A stretch of DNA of 64,000 bases from Opisthorchis felineus. Taxonomy: Eukaryota > Platyhelminthes > Trematoda > Opisthorchiida > Opisthorchiidae. A program made the position numbers and the translations under genes. Location: contig SJOL01010112.1 in NCBI GenBank assembly GCA_004794785.1, positions 138,457 to 202,456 on the forward strand. Reading direction: 5' to 3'. Below the pieces are notes generated by a model, which was not told where the DNA came from, searched no databases, and worked only from the letters and a program-made list of their open reading frames with translations. Of this stretch, positions 36,317 to 48,513 are shown in pieces (the first letter of the stretch is position 1; each line of letters opens with the position of its first letter).

Positions 36317-36965
36317 AGGTTGACGGAAACTCTGGGACTGCACCCACTTGATGAGCTCCAAGAGCTGCGAAACCGGTGGTCAGTTTTCGAAAAGTTTTTA
36401 GCAGGCTAGTGATTATGTCTAGAAAACACTGTATTGCGATACCTCAAATATCGCACCAACCGAAACACAAGGTGACGTATTGGAGCAGATTCAGTTGATT
36501 GAGAACATAATAAACGAGCGATTCAGCTGGAATTCAGTTGGGTCTCCTGTGAGAACCAAATTTTCCTAATTTCATGCAATTTGGGTTCAAGTGAAACACA
36601 AAGTTGACGGAAACTCGGGAACTGTGCCTACTTGATTAGCTCGAAGCAGAAGGGCGAAACCGGTCGTGGACTCTCGAAAAGCCTACAGTATGCTTATGAG
36701 TGGTGTTTTCCGTTGAGAATATATACTGCGATATCTGAACTATCGTTCTAGCTGAAATACGGGGCTGCCTTTGTGTGGCAGACTCTGTGGGGATTCAATT
36801 GTCTTCCGAAGAAACCAAATTACTTTACGAGTGGATGTGTTTTGCCAATTGCCTGAAATTTGGTGCCCAAGTAGAACGTAAAGTTGACAGCAACTCGGAA
36901 AGAGCGAAACCGACTGCCGATGAGTTTTCAGGAACCTAATGTGTAGTGTGTTCCGACGGGAAATT
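36317..36965 (+). repeat. Family A tandem array (retrozyme-like)
   Basis: Units start at 36317, 36601 and 36881 (marker 'ttgacggaaactc' or a variant), giving periods of 284 and 280 bp; the third unit is partial. Each complete unit carries one hammerhead block and the same order of body blocks: 'ctgcgatatct', a variant of 'caccaaccgaaacacaagg', 'gcgattcagctgg' and 'caatttgggttcaagt'. No coding capacity. Tandem monomers of a few hundred bp with one type I hammerhead each are the known layout of animal retrozymes, whose transcripts self-cleave and circularise. Function here is inferred from structure. Confidence 0.8.
36626..36671 (+). ncRNA. Type I hammerhead in the tandem array, decayed core
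   Basis: Stem I GCCTAC with GTGGAC, core TTGATTA (C3 and G8 changed), GAAAC, palindromic stem III ACCGGT, GTC. The upstream unit has the equivalent block at about 36342-36394, with TTGATGAG and GAAACCGGT. Both cores carry substitutions expected to impair cleavage. Confidence 0.7.
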
Positions 36966-38032
36966 ATTGTCCCGGTGTGTTTTCGTTCATCCTCATCGTC
37001 ATCATTATCGTCGACAGTATAACATCAGTATTCAAACACTGACGCTTCGCTGTCGTAATTATTTCTTCGTTCTCTCTTCATTTTGATGTGTTTTCTCATC
37101 AATCTACGTAGCTATCACATGCAGAAAACTTCATGAATAGAATTTAGAGTTCTGGATAGGTCGACGGAAATTTTTATTTATTTACTATTGAACTGTATTG
37201 TTTAGTTGAGTGTACTTATCCAGCACACCTAACCCAAACTGATCCACCACAGTCGAACAGAATTGGATACCCTGTTCAAGTCTTGCCTTGATGGCCCAAG
37301 CGTTCCCGGAGTATGGAACCGTTGGTCTACTTGATCAATGCGATGGATTTGGCGGCGAGATTTCATACCGTGTGCGATGTGTACAGACGCGCTGTCATGC
37401 TCGAAATTGGGTGAGCCTTCAAACATACAAGATCAAACTACTGGTTTGCTTGTAAATTCATCTCCACGGAGCAGCTGTTCTGTGGTCGGATTCTTGAATC
37501 CCACTCGGTTAAGTTTGATCCGGTCAGTAGTACGATGTGCCACATGAACTATCCAGTTTGAATATCCCAGTATAACAAAACACGTTTCTTCCCTTTCAAA
37601 GTCCCAAGTGATATGGACTGTCACCCGATTACCAAATGTAAGATGTGTTCTTAGTCAGGAAACCTCTCTTATCTTCGTGTGAGCCTTACCAAAGAAAGGT
37701 TGAGGTGAAATTATTCGCTTATACTTTGTGTCCTCCATCAGCTACTACCATCTACGACGACTGTTTTCGCTAGGCAACCACACACTATCCTTGTAATATG
37801 TTTCACAGTTCACCAACCGGACCATAACTGGGAGTGATTTTGCATTAAACGTTTAGGTACATCTTACCTCAAGGGGAATTACCGAATGCGGACATCCACA
37901 AAGGCATTCAGTTTCGATCAATCTGTACATTGGTCATTCTGTAAGGGTTTCACTGTTAATTTTGCACTTCTCTGACTTCCAGCCTATCTGAACTTTTTAC
38001 TTGATCAAATGTTGGCTTCGCCAAACTGGGTT
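36966..38032. other. Unassigned sequence
   Basis: No gene or repeat recognised. Confidence 0.4.
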
Positions 38033-38390
38033 GGCGAAGAGCTTTCAGAAACCTTATGAGTAGTGAGTTGCATCCAGAAAATGTATTGTGATAGCTCGAA
38101 GATAGTAACGGCTGAAGCATGAGGCGACACTGCATAGCACATTCAGTTGAAGAAGGCCGTTATAAGCGTGTGAATCAGCCGGACTCAGTTGAGTCCCCCG
38201 TCAAAACCAAATTAGTATACAAATGAAGGTGTTTGTTGAAATATGTCCAATTTGGGTTCAAGTAGAACATAAGGCTCACGGAAACTCGGGTACTGCGTCT
38301 AAATGATTAGTCCGAAGCAGAAGGGTGAAGCAGGCCGTGGGGTTTATAGGTGACTTCACGAACCTTGTGAGTAGTTTGGCACGCCTACAT
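38033..38390 (+). repeat. Family A repeat, one full diverged unit
   Basis: Blocks 'gaaaccttatgagtagtg', 'tgtgatagctcgaa', 'gcacattcagttgaaga', 'caatttgggttcaagtag' and 'cacggaaactcgggtactg' are in family A order, ending with the next unit's 'cacgaaccttgtgagtag'. The hammerhead block near 38300-38345 is too diverged to be functional. Confidence 0.8.
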
Positions 38391-39411
38391 TTTGCGTCGT
38401 TCATCTTTTCGCTCTTCACAATATACTCACATGGAGCATCCGTGAAGGCTTTCAAACAAGTTGTTGACTTCCGTCTTGGATAACCTTATTCTGAATGCGG
38501 TCCTTCCGGGTTGTATTTGATCAAACTCCTAAAACACATTTCGTGGTCAAATGGGCCACTCAGAAGAACCCACACTGGGAGTAAAATGTGTGCCAGATTT
38601 TAGCACATCACCTGAAGCGTCGCAATCGACGCATTTGTACATCATAATATGTGGTAGAAAGAGGAACGATTGAGTGGATATTTTGAGCCCGCCTGTGCTC
38701 GCCAGAGAAAGAAGAGGTTGAATAACAGTGACGTGACATTTTGCACCATAGCACATTAGGACAGGCTAACAAATTGTGTGGAGTTTGTACTCTTTAGTTC
38801 AAAAGTACCATTTGTTTTATGATTGGTCTCTCATTGGCTGCCAACTCAGACTGGAGTGAAAAATTTCTAGTGACGTGCTTATTTGAAAACGGACTACTTT
38901 GAGAGACCCGATAACGTCCACTTAAGTAGAGTAATTTCGAACATGTGCTCGTCAACAATGTGGCGAAGTAGGTAGAAAAAATCATGTAAAGGAAGCATAT
39001 GAAATTGAAATCTTCCGAGAATGTGGAACTGCCATCTTCAGAGAAAACACGTGCAAGTTACATTGAGGAAAGCAGTCTTGCCCGGCCCAAGACTAGTTCT
39101 AACCCAAAAGCTTTTCGGCATTAATTCGAGTAGACCCGATCGAATTTTCATTCCCTATGTTATTCGGGGCTGTTTTTTCTGATGTTTTTGGATACCGATT
39201 AATCATTTCCTGAGAAGCATTCGTAATACTGATCAAAATTGCAGTAATCCCCTGATATCATCCTGTCTGACAGCGAAGGACACTGCTGGTCAACTGCTAC
39301 ACAAGAGCGGTACTATGATTCTTGGTCTTTCGGAGTAGATTGTTTTCAATAACCGGACGACGTCTCAATTGAAAAATTTCCAAATCTCTTCCTACTATCA
39401 ACAAACCACGA
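38391..39411. other. Unassigned sequence
   Basis: No gene or repeat recognised. Confidence 0.4.
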
Positions 39412-39690
39412 GTAGGTCAGGAGGAAGAATAATTCACACAGAGGAACCTCTCATTTGAGAAGCTGCCAATCGAAGAACCAGTTAGTATGTAACCAGGTGA
39501 TGTGAAATCCATCGTGAAACTATTAGGGATGCCTGCTCAAGTGCCAACTGATCACGCTATCGATCGGCCAAAGTCTTCGACTACTATTCGACAGATCACG
39601 GATTCGAATCCCCCAGGTGATTCGCTGGACGTACACTGTTGATGACTGCTAGTAAGAATGGAACAGGCATACAGTACTCCCCGGTTTTTC
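39412..39690 (+). repeat. Diverged family B SINE
   Basis: The upstream module ('gaagaataattcacacagag', 'accaggtgatgtg') aligns with 54436-54530. A tRNA-like head follows, with a good B box (GATTCGAATCCCC near 39599). No hammerhead core is readable after the head. Family F sequence follows directly. Confidence 0.6.
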
Positions 39691-39703
39691 GTCATGGATC
39701 CAC

Positions 39704-39822
39704 TCTAGTAGTTAGGCATTACATGTCTCTTCGGATCAATCTGGGTGAAAGTAACGAAAATTTGGGCTGAGAATTCACCAGGGATCACTGGTTTGCGCGA
39801 CTACCCAGCGGGATTTACCCAG
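39704..39822 (+). repeat. Family F repeat, copy 1
   Basis: About 119 bp aligns with 46939-47058 in the same orientation and without large gaps; shared blocks include 'aatctgggtgaaagtaac' and 'tgggctga'. Nature unknown. Confidence 0.75.
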
Positions 39823-41935
39823 GATGAAAACATGATAGAAACAATGTATTCAAAAGAAGCTCTGTAGTGAAAAGAAGCAGAGCGGGACAGGTGAGGGGAC
39901 CCAGGACTAGCATACCACCTATATCCGGGGTACCTAAACCCCCAACTATCAGTGAAGCAATTTGGATAGAATCTCACAACATGTCCACTGGTGAATCGGT
40001 TAAACGCCAAATCTCTCAGTGTCTCCGGTCAGACACAAGTAGGACCACATGGACTCAACCCTGAGGAACGAACGACACCCATGACACCCAAACGTTCCGC
40101 GATATCCTTTATTCCTGTCCGCCATCCTCAATTAGGCACGGGAAGCAGCGCTATTTTTGGTAGGCGGTAACTGGGCATGTGTCATACATGCCCCAGACAA
40201 CCCAGATTGCAGTGCCCGATTCCCTGTTTGAGTGAGGTACACCTGGCCTTGCCAAAAGCCCGTCTGCTGACGGGCTGAATCCTGATTCCGAGTCTGCTGC
40301 TCGAATTCAGCTATAGTTGGTGAAAAACCTGAAGATGTCCCAGATTTTCCGTTTGCAGTGGCGAAGTCTCACAGTTGCAAGCGTCCTTTGATATGATACG
40401 AAACATGAATTGTACAAAAGTCCTCGCCACGATGGCTACACTCCCATAAAAGCTTTCCACTTCAATAATACACATTCAAGTACCCCTCATGCGAGATGAA
40501 GATCACTTTCCCGGCTATTAAGTTTTCAAACTAGCACTGTTCTTTCAGATAACAAAATAATGGAAAAGCTGACCACCATTAGGGGCGGCGTGTTGTCCTG
40601 AAATCTGGGAAACCCATCGTGTGTTACGTGAAAACTACGGTGTCTGATTTTCAAACGGAATGCTGTCCGTCTTGACAAACTGCGTGATCACATGAGCTAC
40701 CACATTTAAACACAACTGTCCGTCCTATTCCTTCCCTAGGAATAAAAAATACCTATCAACTAGGTGTATCACTGGACCGAAACTCACTGTCTGGATGTCC
40801 TAAACGTAGAAGAATCGCTTTCCTACTGCATGTTGTCTAGACAGAAACCTCAGTCAATGACATTCCATCTGATGCACCCCAATGGAGACAAAAGCATCCA
40901 AGGTCCTAAACGAGCTATTTTTCTACGAAAGGAAGAAACAGCTTTTGATAAAAACCGGCAGCGCAAAGCAATCTGTTTAAAGGGTTCGAAGGAATTTGCC
41001 GAAAGAGCATTGGTTCTGGTGCAACCTGCCTGCATAAAGCTTTCACATAAATTATGACGAGAGCCTCGAAGCAACAGGGCGAGTTGAAATTACTACTTGG
41101 AAGGAAAGGAACACTTGGATTGCGAACCCTATTTTCCAAGAGCAAACCAGCTGTGCTAGTTTACCCGAATGAACTTGAATCGATTGGGCTGGTCAGTCTT
41201 TTTTTCGGGACTATGAATATCTACCGAACTCTAGTGAGGACACTTTTGTGAATGTTTAGAATGTTTTGTTCATACGCAGGTCAATATGCTTGCTATCTTG
41301 GACTACTGAGGCCGAAAAGCTCGTATGAACGGCGGTAACATAGAAATTCTTGAACATCGCTATCAGGTTTACATGAACGGTTCTCCTAGGAGCATTAAGA
41401 CGTTCAGCAAAGTGATTTCGTTGCTGTTCATACTGCAAGTTGATTTAGAAACTATGAAGAAGCATAGCATCTGGGCTGAAACATATCACAATAGGGTGGA
41501 GAAGAGATCAGGTTTCCCTAAACCAGAACAATGATTCGACGTACACAGACATCCGGCTAAAACAAACCAATGTGACTCGGTGTATATCGGTCGAATATGG
41601 CCATTACAGTGCACGTAAAAAGACTATGAATCTTGAATCCCTTTTCGGAACAAGTACACTAATATTCCTCAATGTAGTGCTACTCGCACCAAAGGGTATG
41701 TCCTCCGTTTATCACAAGTTCGCAGGTGTCTCTCGGACCTGAACAAAAGGGACCTTCTTCCGATAGGTTTTTCTGATCTCCCCCCCCCCCAAAAAAAAAA
41801 AATGGATGCTTTGTCTTGACGTGACAGAGAGTTACGCAGGTTACGAGTACCGACAACCTGCCCGCAACTACTGAATGGGAATAAGGAAACCATGACAGAT
41901 AAGAGCACAGAAAATAAAAATACCTGTCACAATTC
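39823..41935. other. Unassigned sequence, GC-rich at the left, with small hairpins
   Basis: Two perfect 8-bp hairpins lie 70 bp apart: GGGCATGT with its complement (40173-40193) and AGCCCGTC with its complement around TGCT (40257-40276). Open frames of 65-97 codons show no known domain. Confidence 0.45.
41780..41802. repeat. C11A12 homopolymer junction
   Basis: A run of C directly followed by a run of A. Read-length here may be unreliable in an assembly. Confidence 0.9.
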
Positions 41936-42244
41936 ATTAGAGATTTCATCTTGTCAGTGAAGCTTATCCATGCTGAAAAGCCGAGAAGCACTGTATAACT
42001 GCTTGGTCCTTATTGGGAGTCATCAGCAGTGCGCATCTCAGAGAGTTTCAAACCCGAGACCTTTCAGTCAGTGTTTGAAGACCTCACCGTTTGGGCACGA
42101 GAGGGTTGTCAGCAGTGTGATTAGCTCTCACTTAGACAGAATATAGCGCCACTCATCTCTCAATCACGGAAACCATATCACCTGGTCATGTATTGACTGG
42201 CATCCTCGAGTGACGACTTATCAGAAGGGAGTTTCACACATCCA
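41936..42244 (-). repeat. Family B ribozyme SINE, near full length
   Basis: Minus-oriented tail ('agagatttcatcttgtcagt'), hammerhead block (41987-42036), tRNA-like head (to about 42105) and complete upstream module ('cacttagacagaatatagcg', 'catgtattgactggcatcc', 'cgacttatcagaaggg'). It shows the order of the whole composite: module, tRNA head, hammerhead, tail. Confidence 0.85.
41987..42036 (-). ncRNA. Hammerhead relic (family B)
   Basis: On the minus strand: GCACTG, CTGATGA, stem II CTCC/GGAC around CAATAA, then CAAGC in place of GAAAC, and CAGTGC closing a perfect 6-bp stem I. The 5' core is intact; the GAAA strand is mutated. Confidence 0.75.
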
Positions 42245-42299
42245 GTGAAACTGTGATTCCTGTCACAATGATAAAAAAGACGGAAGTCAAAGGTATCAC

Positions 42300-42479
42300 A
42301 TTGCTCAAGATAGCTCAGTAGTTAAAGCTTGAAACTTCTGACCGGAAAGTTCGTAGTTCAAACCCGGTCTCAGCATTTCGACTGCTCCTGTCTAGGTTTG
42401 GGCAATTGGCAATATCTCAACCCTCGTGCTTCCTGCGGGTGGCATGGCAGCTAGGCGCCAGAAGTGTGTTACAGCTGAA
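42300..42479 (+). repeat. tRNA-derived SINE, family C
   Basis: A box 'agctcagtagttaaagc' and B box 'gtagttcaaacccgg', then the family C body ('gctcctgtctaggtttgggc', 'ctcaaccctcgtgct', 'gggtggcatggcagc'). Aligns with 26628-26824. It lies about 55 bp after a family B copy in the opposite orientation. Confidence 0.85.
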
Positions 42480-43002
42480 TGACTGCCACTATTGTTGTTC
42501 TGAAAGCATCCCAAGACAACATCTTGAATGAATTTGACCAGCGAAATGCAATCATGGCGTTTTCCTTTCTACTTGGTGACCACCTCAGTTTCCCTGGTGC
42601 TGTGATGGCTGTGGTGATCATCAACAGATTGTCGCCGAAACTTCAAAGAAGGCCTTATTTGGGAAACCACATAAGAGATCATGCTTGCGTAGGAATTACA
42701 CCAGCCCTCTTGTGAGCCGATCGATTCGATGCATTGCGGGTAGTTACTAATAGAGAGGATGCATCAACCGTGGATCTGCTTAGGTGACCATTTGCAATGG
42801 ATAGGGCGAAGAAAAAGAGGGCTTTACACGGGAACCTATTCAAGTAGTTTCTCGGACTTTGTGCCAAATATATGGGTATTTCTAGACATCCAGCAAAAAA
42901 CTTTGACACAAGCTTCCAGTACTGTTTGGGGAACCGGTTGAACGCTCTCAGTTTATTGGATCTCAACAAAATTCTGAGGCACCTGTCTATCGTTCTAAGC
43001 TT
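42480..43002. other. Unassigned sequence
   Basis: Opposed open frames of 78-96 codons, no known domain. Confidence 0.4.
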
Positions 43003-43225
43003 AGAAGCATCATAAACGAGAGATTCAGCTGGGTTCCAGGTGAGTTTCTCGCAAAACCAAATGTGTTTGCAAATGGGTGTATTTCGCTAATTTCGTGCAA
43101 TTTGCTTTCATGGTTGACGGAAACTAGGGGGCTGTGCCTACCTGCTGAGCCGCAAGAAGGACGAAACCGGTCGTGGGCTGTCGAAGAGTTTTCAGCAACC
43201 TTATGAGTAGTGTATTACGTCTGGA
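43003..43225 (+). repeat. Family A repeat with well-preserved hammerhead
   Basis: Body end ('cataaacgagagattcagct'), 'gttgacggaaactag', the hammerhead at 43136-43178, then 'gagttttcagcaacc' and 'ttatgagtagtgt'. The order is as in the 36.3 kb array. Confidence 0.85.
43136..43178 (+). ncRNA. Type I hammerhead ribozyme (family A), single core change
   Basis: Stem I GCCTAC with GTGGGC pairs at all six positions (one G-U). The core reads CTGCTGA (A6 to C), stem II flanks the loop CAAGAA, then GAAAC, the loopless palindrome ACCGGT and GTC. Structure is otherwise complete. The A6 change probably weakens or kills catalysis. Confidence 0.8.
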
Positions 43226-46200
43226 CTGACCTGTACATTGGTACAGTAAAGTTTCTGATGTACACAATGAATTCCATCAATGACAGATGTTGGAATAGCG
43301 AATTACTCCAAGAAGCAAATAACGCGCTCAGGATCAGTTCCCTTCTACTTCATTGGAGGAGTCCAGTTTACTACCTCCAAGAAGATGTTATCAACTTCGA
43401 TCAGATACCACTGTTTTCACCTTATTTTTCTTTTATTTGCGTGGAGAGAGGAAAGGATTGTGAATGAAATATTGATAAACCCAGAGGATAAATTCTCATC
43501 TAGACATACATGCCTCTTCTTCATAGACCATCCACAAGAGAATATGCTGCCAGGAAGAGACCAATTTCAGTTGATCCGTTGAATCGTATGTCAAACATCT
43601 GATGTCTAACAGGGGAGACCGTATTTAGTGGCCAATTGAGGCGATCTCCTTGGAACGGAAGGTTTTTCGGTAAGAATTTTCCACATGTAAATTTCTTGCA
43701 ATGTTCGAATTAGACCACAATTTTAGGTGTTGGACCTGCTTGTCCTTCCCTCCTGCGAACTTCAAGCGGGATTTTCTCTACGGTTGATTTAATCCCAGAA
43801 ATTCTGAACAGAACACAAGTACTTGAACACATCTCGGTGTTCGTTCCATTTTATTACCCTAGTGTTTCACTTCCGAGGGCTTCAAGTGTAACCATACTCT
43901 TCAAAATCCCAGCATTTTTCCCCAAACAGATGAGGGCTTATATCGATTTGTCTGGGTTCCAGAAACACCAGTGTGAACCGTAATCTCAGATAACTCGGGA
44001 TCATGCAACACAGCGACTTCGATTGTGGACTGAACTTTGACGACTAGATGAAAGTTTCTGGTAAACAGTGTTTACTGTAGGGTAGAAGCATGAGGTGTTA
44101 TTTCAAACTTCATTCATGGATGGTTGTGCTAGAATTGTTGAGTAAACTGTGCGGGAGCATCATACCAAAGGCACAACATGGAACTTAGTCGGATTATCAC
44201 ATGACGGCATGGTTCTACCAATGTGAACTGACGAGACTATGAAGACTGCCCGACGATGCGGAACGATTACCACCAACCATATACCACCGACTACCGCTAA
44301 AAGATAGGGATATTATTTCTGCATTGAGGTGTGACAGCTCTCATATTTGTAATGTTACTAAGTAGTATATATTGAGTTAGGTCATTTGTAACACGCATTA
44401 AGGCTATTAGAAGTACACACAAAGGATCATTGGGGTTGTTCAGTTATGTCATTTTCCGGCGCCTACATTGATTTCAAACAACTCTTGTTCTGATTACAAG
44501 CTTGCTTTTAAATAAGTCTTGTCAAATTCGAGACCATCTTTCTAAAACGATCAAACACAAGGTCCCTCCTTGTTGCGTGTGATGCATCCCAGTCCACCGC
44601 GACTAGTCACGTAGGAAGTGCTCTGTCCGAAGAAAGTGTTTTAGCAACTTCTTGAAATCGCTCCGACATTTGTACTCTGATGAACGAACTATGTAAGGAC
44701 TGGCATTTTGATTGTAGGAAGGAACTACAGCGCAGATGAGAATTATTCTACTCCAGTCGTGCGGCTGTCGCCCTGAATCAGTATCGGTATTTTATTCAGT
44801 TGGTGGGGAGATCTATGCTTGAACTTTACGTACCACTAAAATGGCCACACACTCATTTTGCTTGTCCTTCAATTTTCCAGCGTGCAAGATTTCAAAAATG
44901 TTGTGACCAAGCCAGTGTAACTTACAGATGTGGGTCGATTAAGTTCCGCTTTTCGTACGCTACACGATGCTGATTCTTTGTCATTCCAAAAAGCACCCAA
45001 TATGGCTTTTCGTTAGTCTGCACTGGCTGCACGATTCCCTTTGTGAAGACATAACTCGTGCCACATCCAAACAATCGCGTGATCCGAAGCGACCATGAAC
45101 GAAAGTAACAGCAGTATGTGGCTTGGTGTGCGTCACGTGACCCGGCCACATGTCAGCAATCCGCATTGGAATGACGTTATGGATGGTTGGCCAAAGCTCA
45201 CCTCTGCTGCTTATACTAAGAAAAAACGACTCAGTCACATCACAACGGAGGTCGAAACGATGGGTATTTCTCGTTAATTCTCATTAGTTGCAACTCAGAT
45301 CGCAACTGGGACAGCGCCAAGCTTGAATTTTCCACCTGTTTTGTCGGATGAACTGCAGTTTTTTGAATGTTTTGATGTCTTAAAAATGGCATTCTCCCGT
45401 AGAACTTGTCTTCTGATATTGTAACCCAGGCTAAAGTACTTCTAATCCACTGCGCAAATGACGTCTCTGCTGTTAATATGCACTGCTGGATATACTGCTA
45501 AACCATACCGAATTCTGTGAAGTTGCTACTTCCATACAGGTGCACAAACTCTGGCCAGCCTAATTTCAGGGATATCTGCAATGGGCAAACTCCACTAAGT
45601 TGGTTGTCCAGTATATCAGCCAGACAGCTGGATAAGCAATGCAGCTGCAAATTCTATTCATTATCCACCTGCTTTCCAGAAGTGTCAATAACTTACATAT
45701 GGGTAAGTTGGTACCTTGATTACGCACTGGGCCTGGTGGATAATCCCACACAAGCCGAGCTAGCAGCGCCTGTCCCTTTGGTGTCCAACCAGTCAATCTT
45801 GGTTATTTACTTGGATGGACACCGCGGAATGTGGCTAAACCTATCCTTCCTCTCGTGACATCATCTGACTGGCAAACACCGGCCGGCCGGTAGCAGATGA
45901 CCTTCCTGATGTACACTATTGGCTACTGCGTCGTTTCGCCTTCACGTTGTCAAGTTTGGACAGTTGTTCATACACGAAACTCCAGTCCTGTTTGGTCCTT
46001 GTTCTCTCTCTGGTAGGCTGAAAGTTTAGCAGTACGGAAGCATTCTCAACAGAAACACCTGGGAGACTAGTTCTCATCCTCTGCGCTGCTGAAAAGTACG
46101 GTGACTGGTAGCGCTGTTGCATCGCTCGTTCACACCAATTTAGTACACAAGTGGATGATTTATTAAATACACACACAATTTGTTCTTCAAAGTTGGAAAA

Positions 46201-46938
46201 AAGACAGCCATACATCAACCTGGTCAGCTTCACACACACAGCAAGACCAATTGTGCACAGTCAGCAATTTTCGATTAACATTTCCATACTTCTTATAAGC
46301 AATACTATGTTTAGTTGCATCCAGGTGCATTCTGTTTTTCTTTGCACCTCACGGTAACGGTGCTCGGACTGACTGGAGAAATGGTGTAAATATGTATAAA
46401 TTATACATAAAATATCTTGACATCGGCATCAAAAAGACCCTGAGATTGTTCCTCTATTGAAGCAACCTCCCTTAATTGCCTCTCAGCAATCTGCAAAGCA
46501 TTATTTGAGTCCCCAAAACGACCTATTTTTTTTAGGCCTCTTTCCTTTCCGAAGTGCAAAGTCGGCCTTCAAAGACGCCGGACAAAAAATCTTGAAAAAA
46601 GGATCGTGCTTTAATGAATAACTTCCCTGGCCCTCTTCACGGGTTCATAATCTTCCAATTCAAACCAATTCAAACCGGGCCTCACTGACTGAAGAGTTAC
46701 CACATCTGTACAAAAAATGCCAGCATGAGCCTCGACAAAGAAGCGTCTTCGGCTTGATCCACAAAAGGGGAAAAAACAGACGATTAACGGGTTAGTCGGC
46801 CGATAACCTTACGCGTAAAACTTTACTGTAAAACGGCGCAGCCGCCGTCCTCGTCACGTCAATCACAAATCCAGCTTTGGCCAGCAAGATATAGGACATA
46901 CACACAAGCAACCGTCTCACCACATCGATCTGCTAATG
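43226..46938. other. Unassigned sequence
   Basis: Open frames up to 113 codons (45517-45858) match nothing known to me. A GGCCGGCCGG palindrome lies near 45881. No repeat recognised. Confidence 0.4.
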
Positions 46939-47058
46939 TTCCAGTAGTTAGACATGACACGTCTCGTCGGATTAATCTGGGTGAAAGTAACCAGAATCTG
47001 GGCTGATAATTCACTAGGGATGACCAGTGTGTGCGAAGATCTAGCAGGGCTCATCCAA
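46939..47058 (+). repeat. Family F repeat, copy 2
   Basis: Aligns with 39704-39822 ('agtagttagacatgac', 'aatctgggtgaaagtaac', 'tgggctgataattcac'). Confidence 0.75.
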
Positions 47059-48189
47059 ATGCGTTTGTGGTAAGTCATCGTCGTTTTTGACAAAAAGACC
47101 TGTTGGAAAGGTCAAATATTTGGATATAAACCCTACCTTATCTCCACATACTCGTTTGTAACGTGCCTGTTGAATTAAGTCCGCTGGCTCATTCTCGAAT
47201 GGCCAGAACACCAAACCGTTACTGGTGGTAAACGTTAATCATCATGTGATTGTTTCGTGATCAGCTGAGGTATAGCTGATCACCTTATAGGCCAGGTGAG
47301 ATTTAATTCTACCTTTCCCGATGTCCCGGATAGCAGGTGTCTTGAAAACCCATAAATCAACGATACCATTATGTTGCGTGAGTGCTACATGAAGAGCATG
47401 TGGCTATGCATTTGCGGACAAACACGATACGCTAAATCGATTTTGAAAGATGGGAACCGGAGTCCATGTTGTTTATAAATCTAGGAAACCATTTCACAAA
47501 CGACGACCAACAAAAATGTATTTAGGATCTAAGTGGGGAATACGCACCTTTCAATCAGATATACCGCCTCCGCTGGCATGAAGGACGTACTATCAGAATT
47601 TGAGCGAAATGTGTTAGTTACTATGGTGTATACCAAACAGGTACAACATAAGAGGAGTACATCTTGATAAAACGGGAGCTTAGGCACCCGTATCTCATGT
47701 TAGAATCTATGCCGTCGAACCTGCTCCGAAAATCAGTTCAATTCAGTCGAGTATTCCAGCTCAAAAATAGTGAACCGAAATGCTGTGGTTCCAGCTGCTA
47801 CAATCTCCTTCGCTAAGGGTATTGAGACTAAGGAACTGAGAGATAAATCCTGACCCAATCGTTTCATTGATTTCTGACTGTTCAGTGTGGCAGGGATTGA
47901 CAACCACGCACTGAAGACGAGAGCTCCGCAAATCAACTCATTGCTTTCTTGAGAACGGATTCAGTCCGTCCGTAAATTTACTGGAGCGTTGAAGAATCAT
48001 GACTGTCAAGAGCGAAAGTGACTTCAAGGACCGAGCGCAGAACCAGTACTGGTAACTGGCGGCAGCTAACTCAATTTAAATCAATTTAAATGAGATCATG
48101 TATATGAATCCAGTCTGTGTACACGAAGAAATCTCTATCAGGAATTCCAAAATCTCAAACAAATTAACATAAAACACCATGGTTGACTT
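47059..48189. other. Unassigned sequence
   Basis: No gene or repeat recognised. Confidence 0.4.
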
Positions 48190-48513
48190 TAGTGGAGATT
48201 TCGCCTTGTAAATGAAGCCAATCTATGCTGAGAAACCAAGAAACATTGTACAGCTGTTTCATTCTCATTGGGAATCACCAACAGCGCGCATCTCACAAAA
48301 CTCCTGGAAGCTTCTAACCCATAACATCTCGGCTGGTTGTTTGAACCCTTAACCGTTAAGCCACGATCGGCTGAACAGCAGTGTGAATAGCTCGCATTTA
48401 GACAGGATATAGCGCCACTGATCGTTCGTTCATGGGGCCATATCCTGCGTTCACACGTGCTTACTGGCTCCTGGAGTGATGACTTATCAGACGAAAGTTT
48501 AACTCATCGCGTA
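48190..48513 (-). repeat. Family B ribozyme SINE, near full length
   Basis: Same order and orientation as 41936-42244. The hammerhead block (about 48243-48300) keeps GAAAC and the palindrome ACAGCTGT but reads TTGGTGA for CTGATGA, so it should be inactive. The upstream module is complete. Confidence 0.85.
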
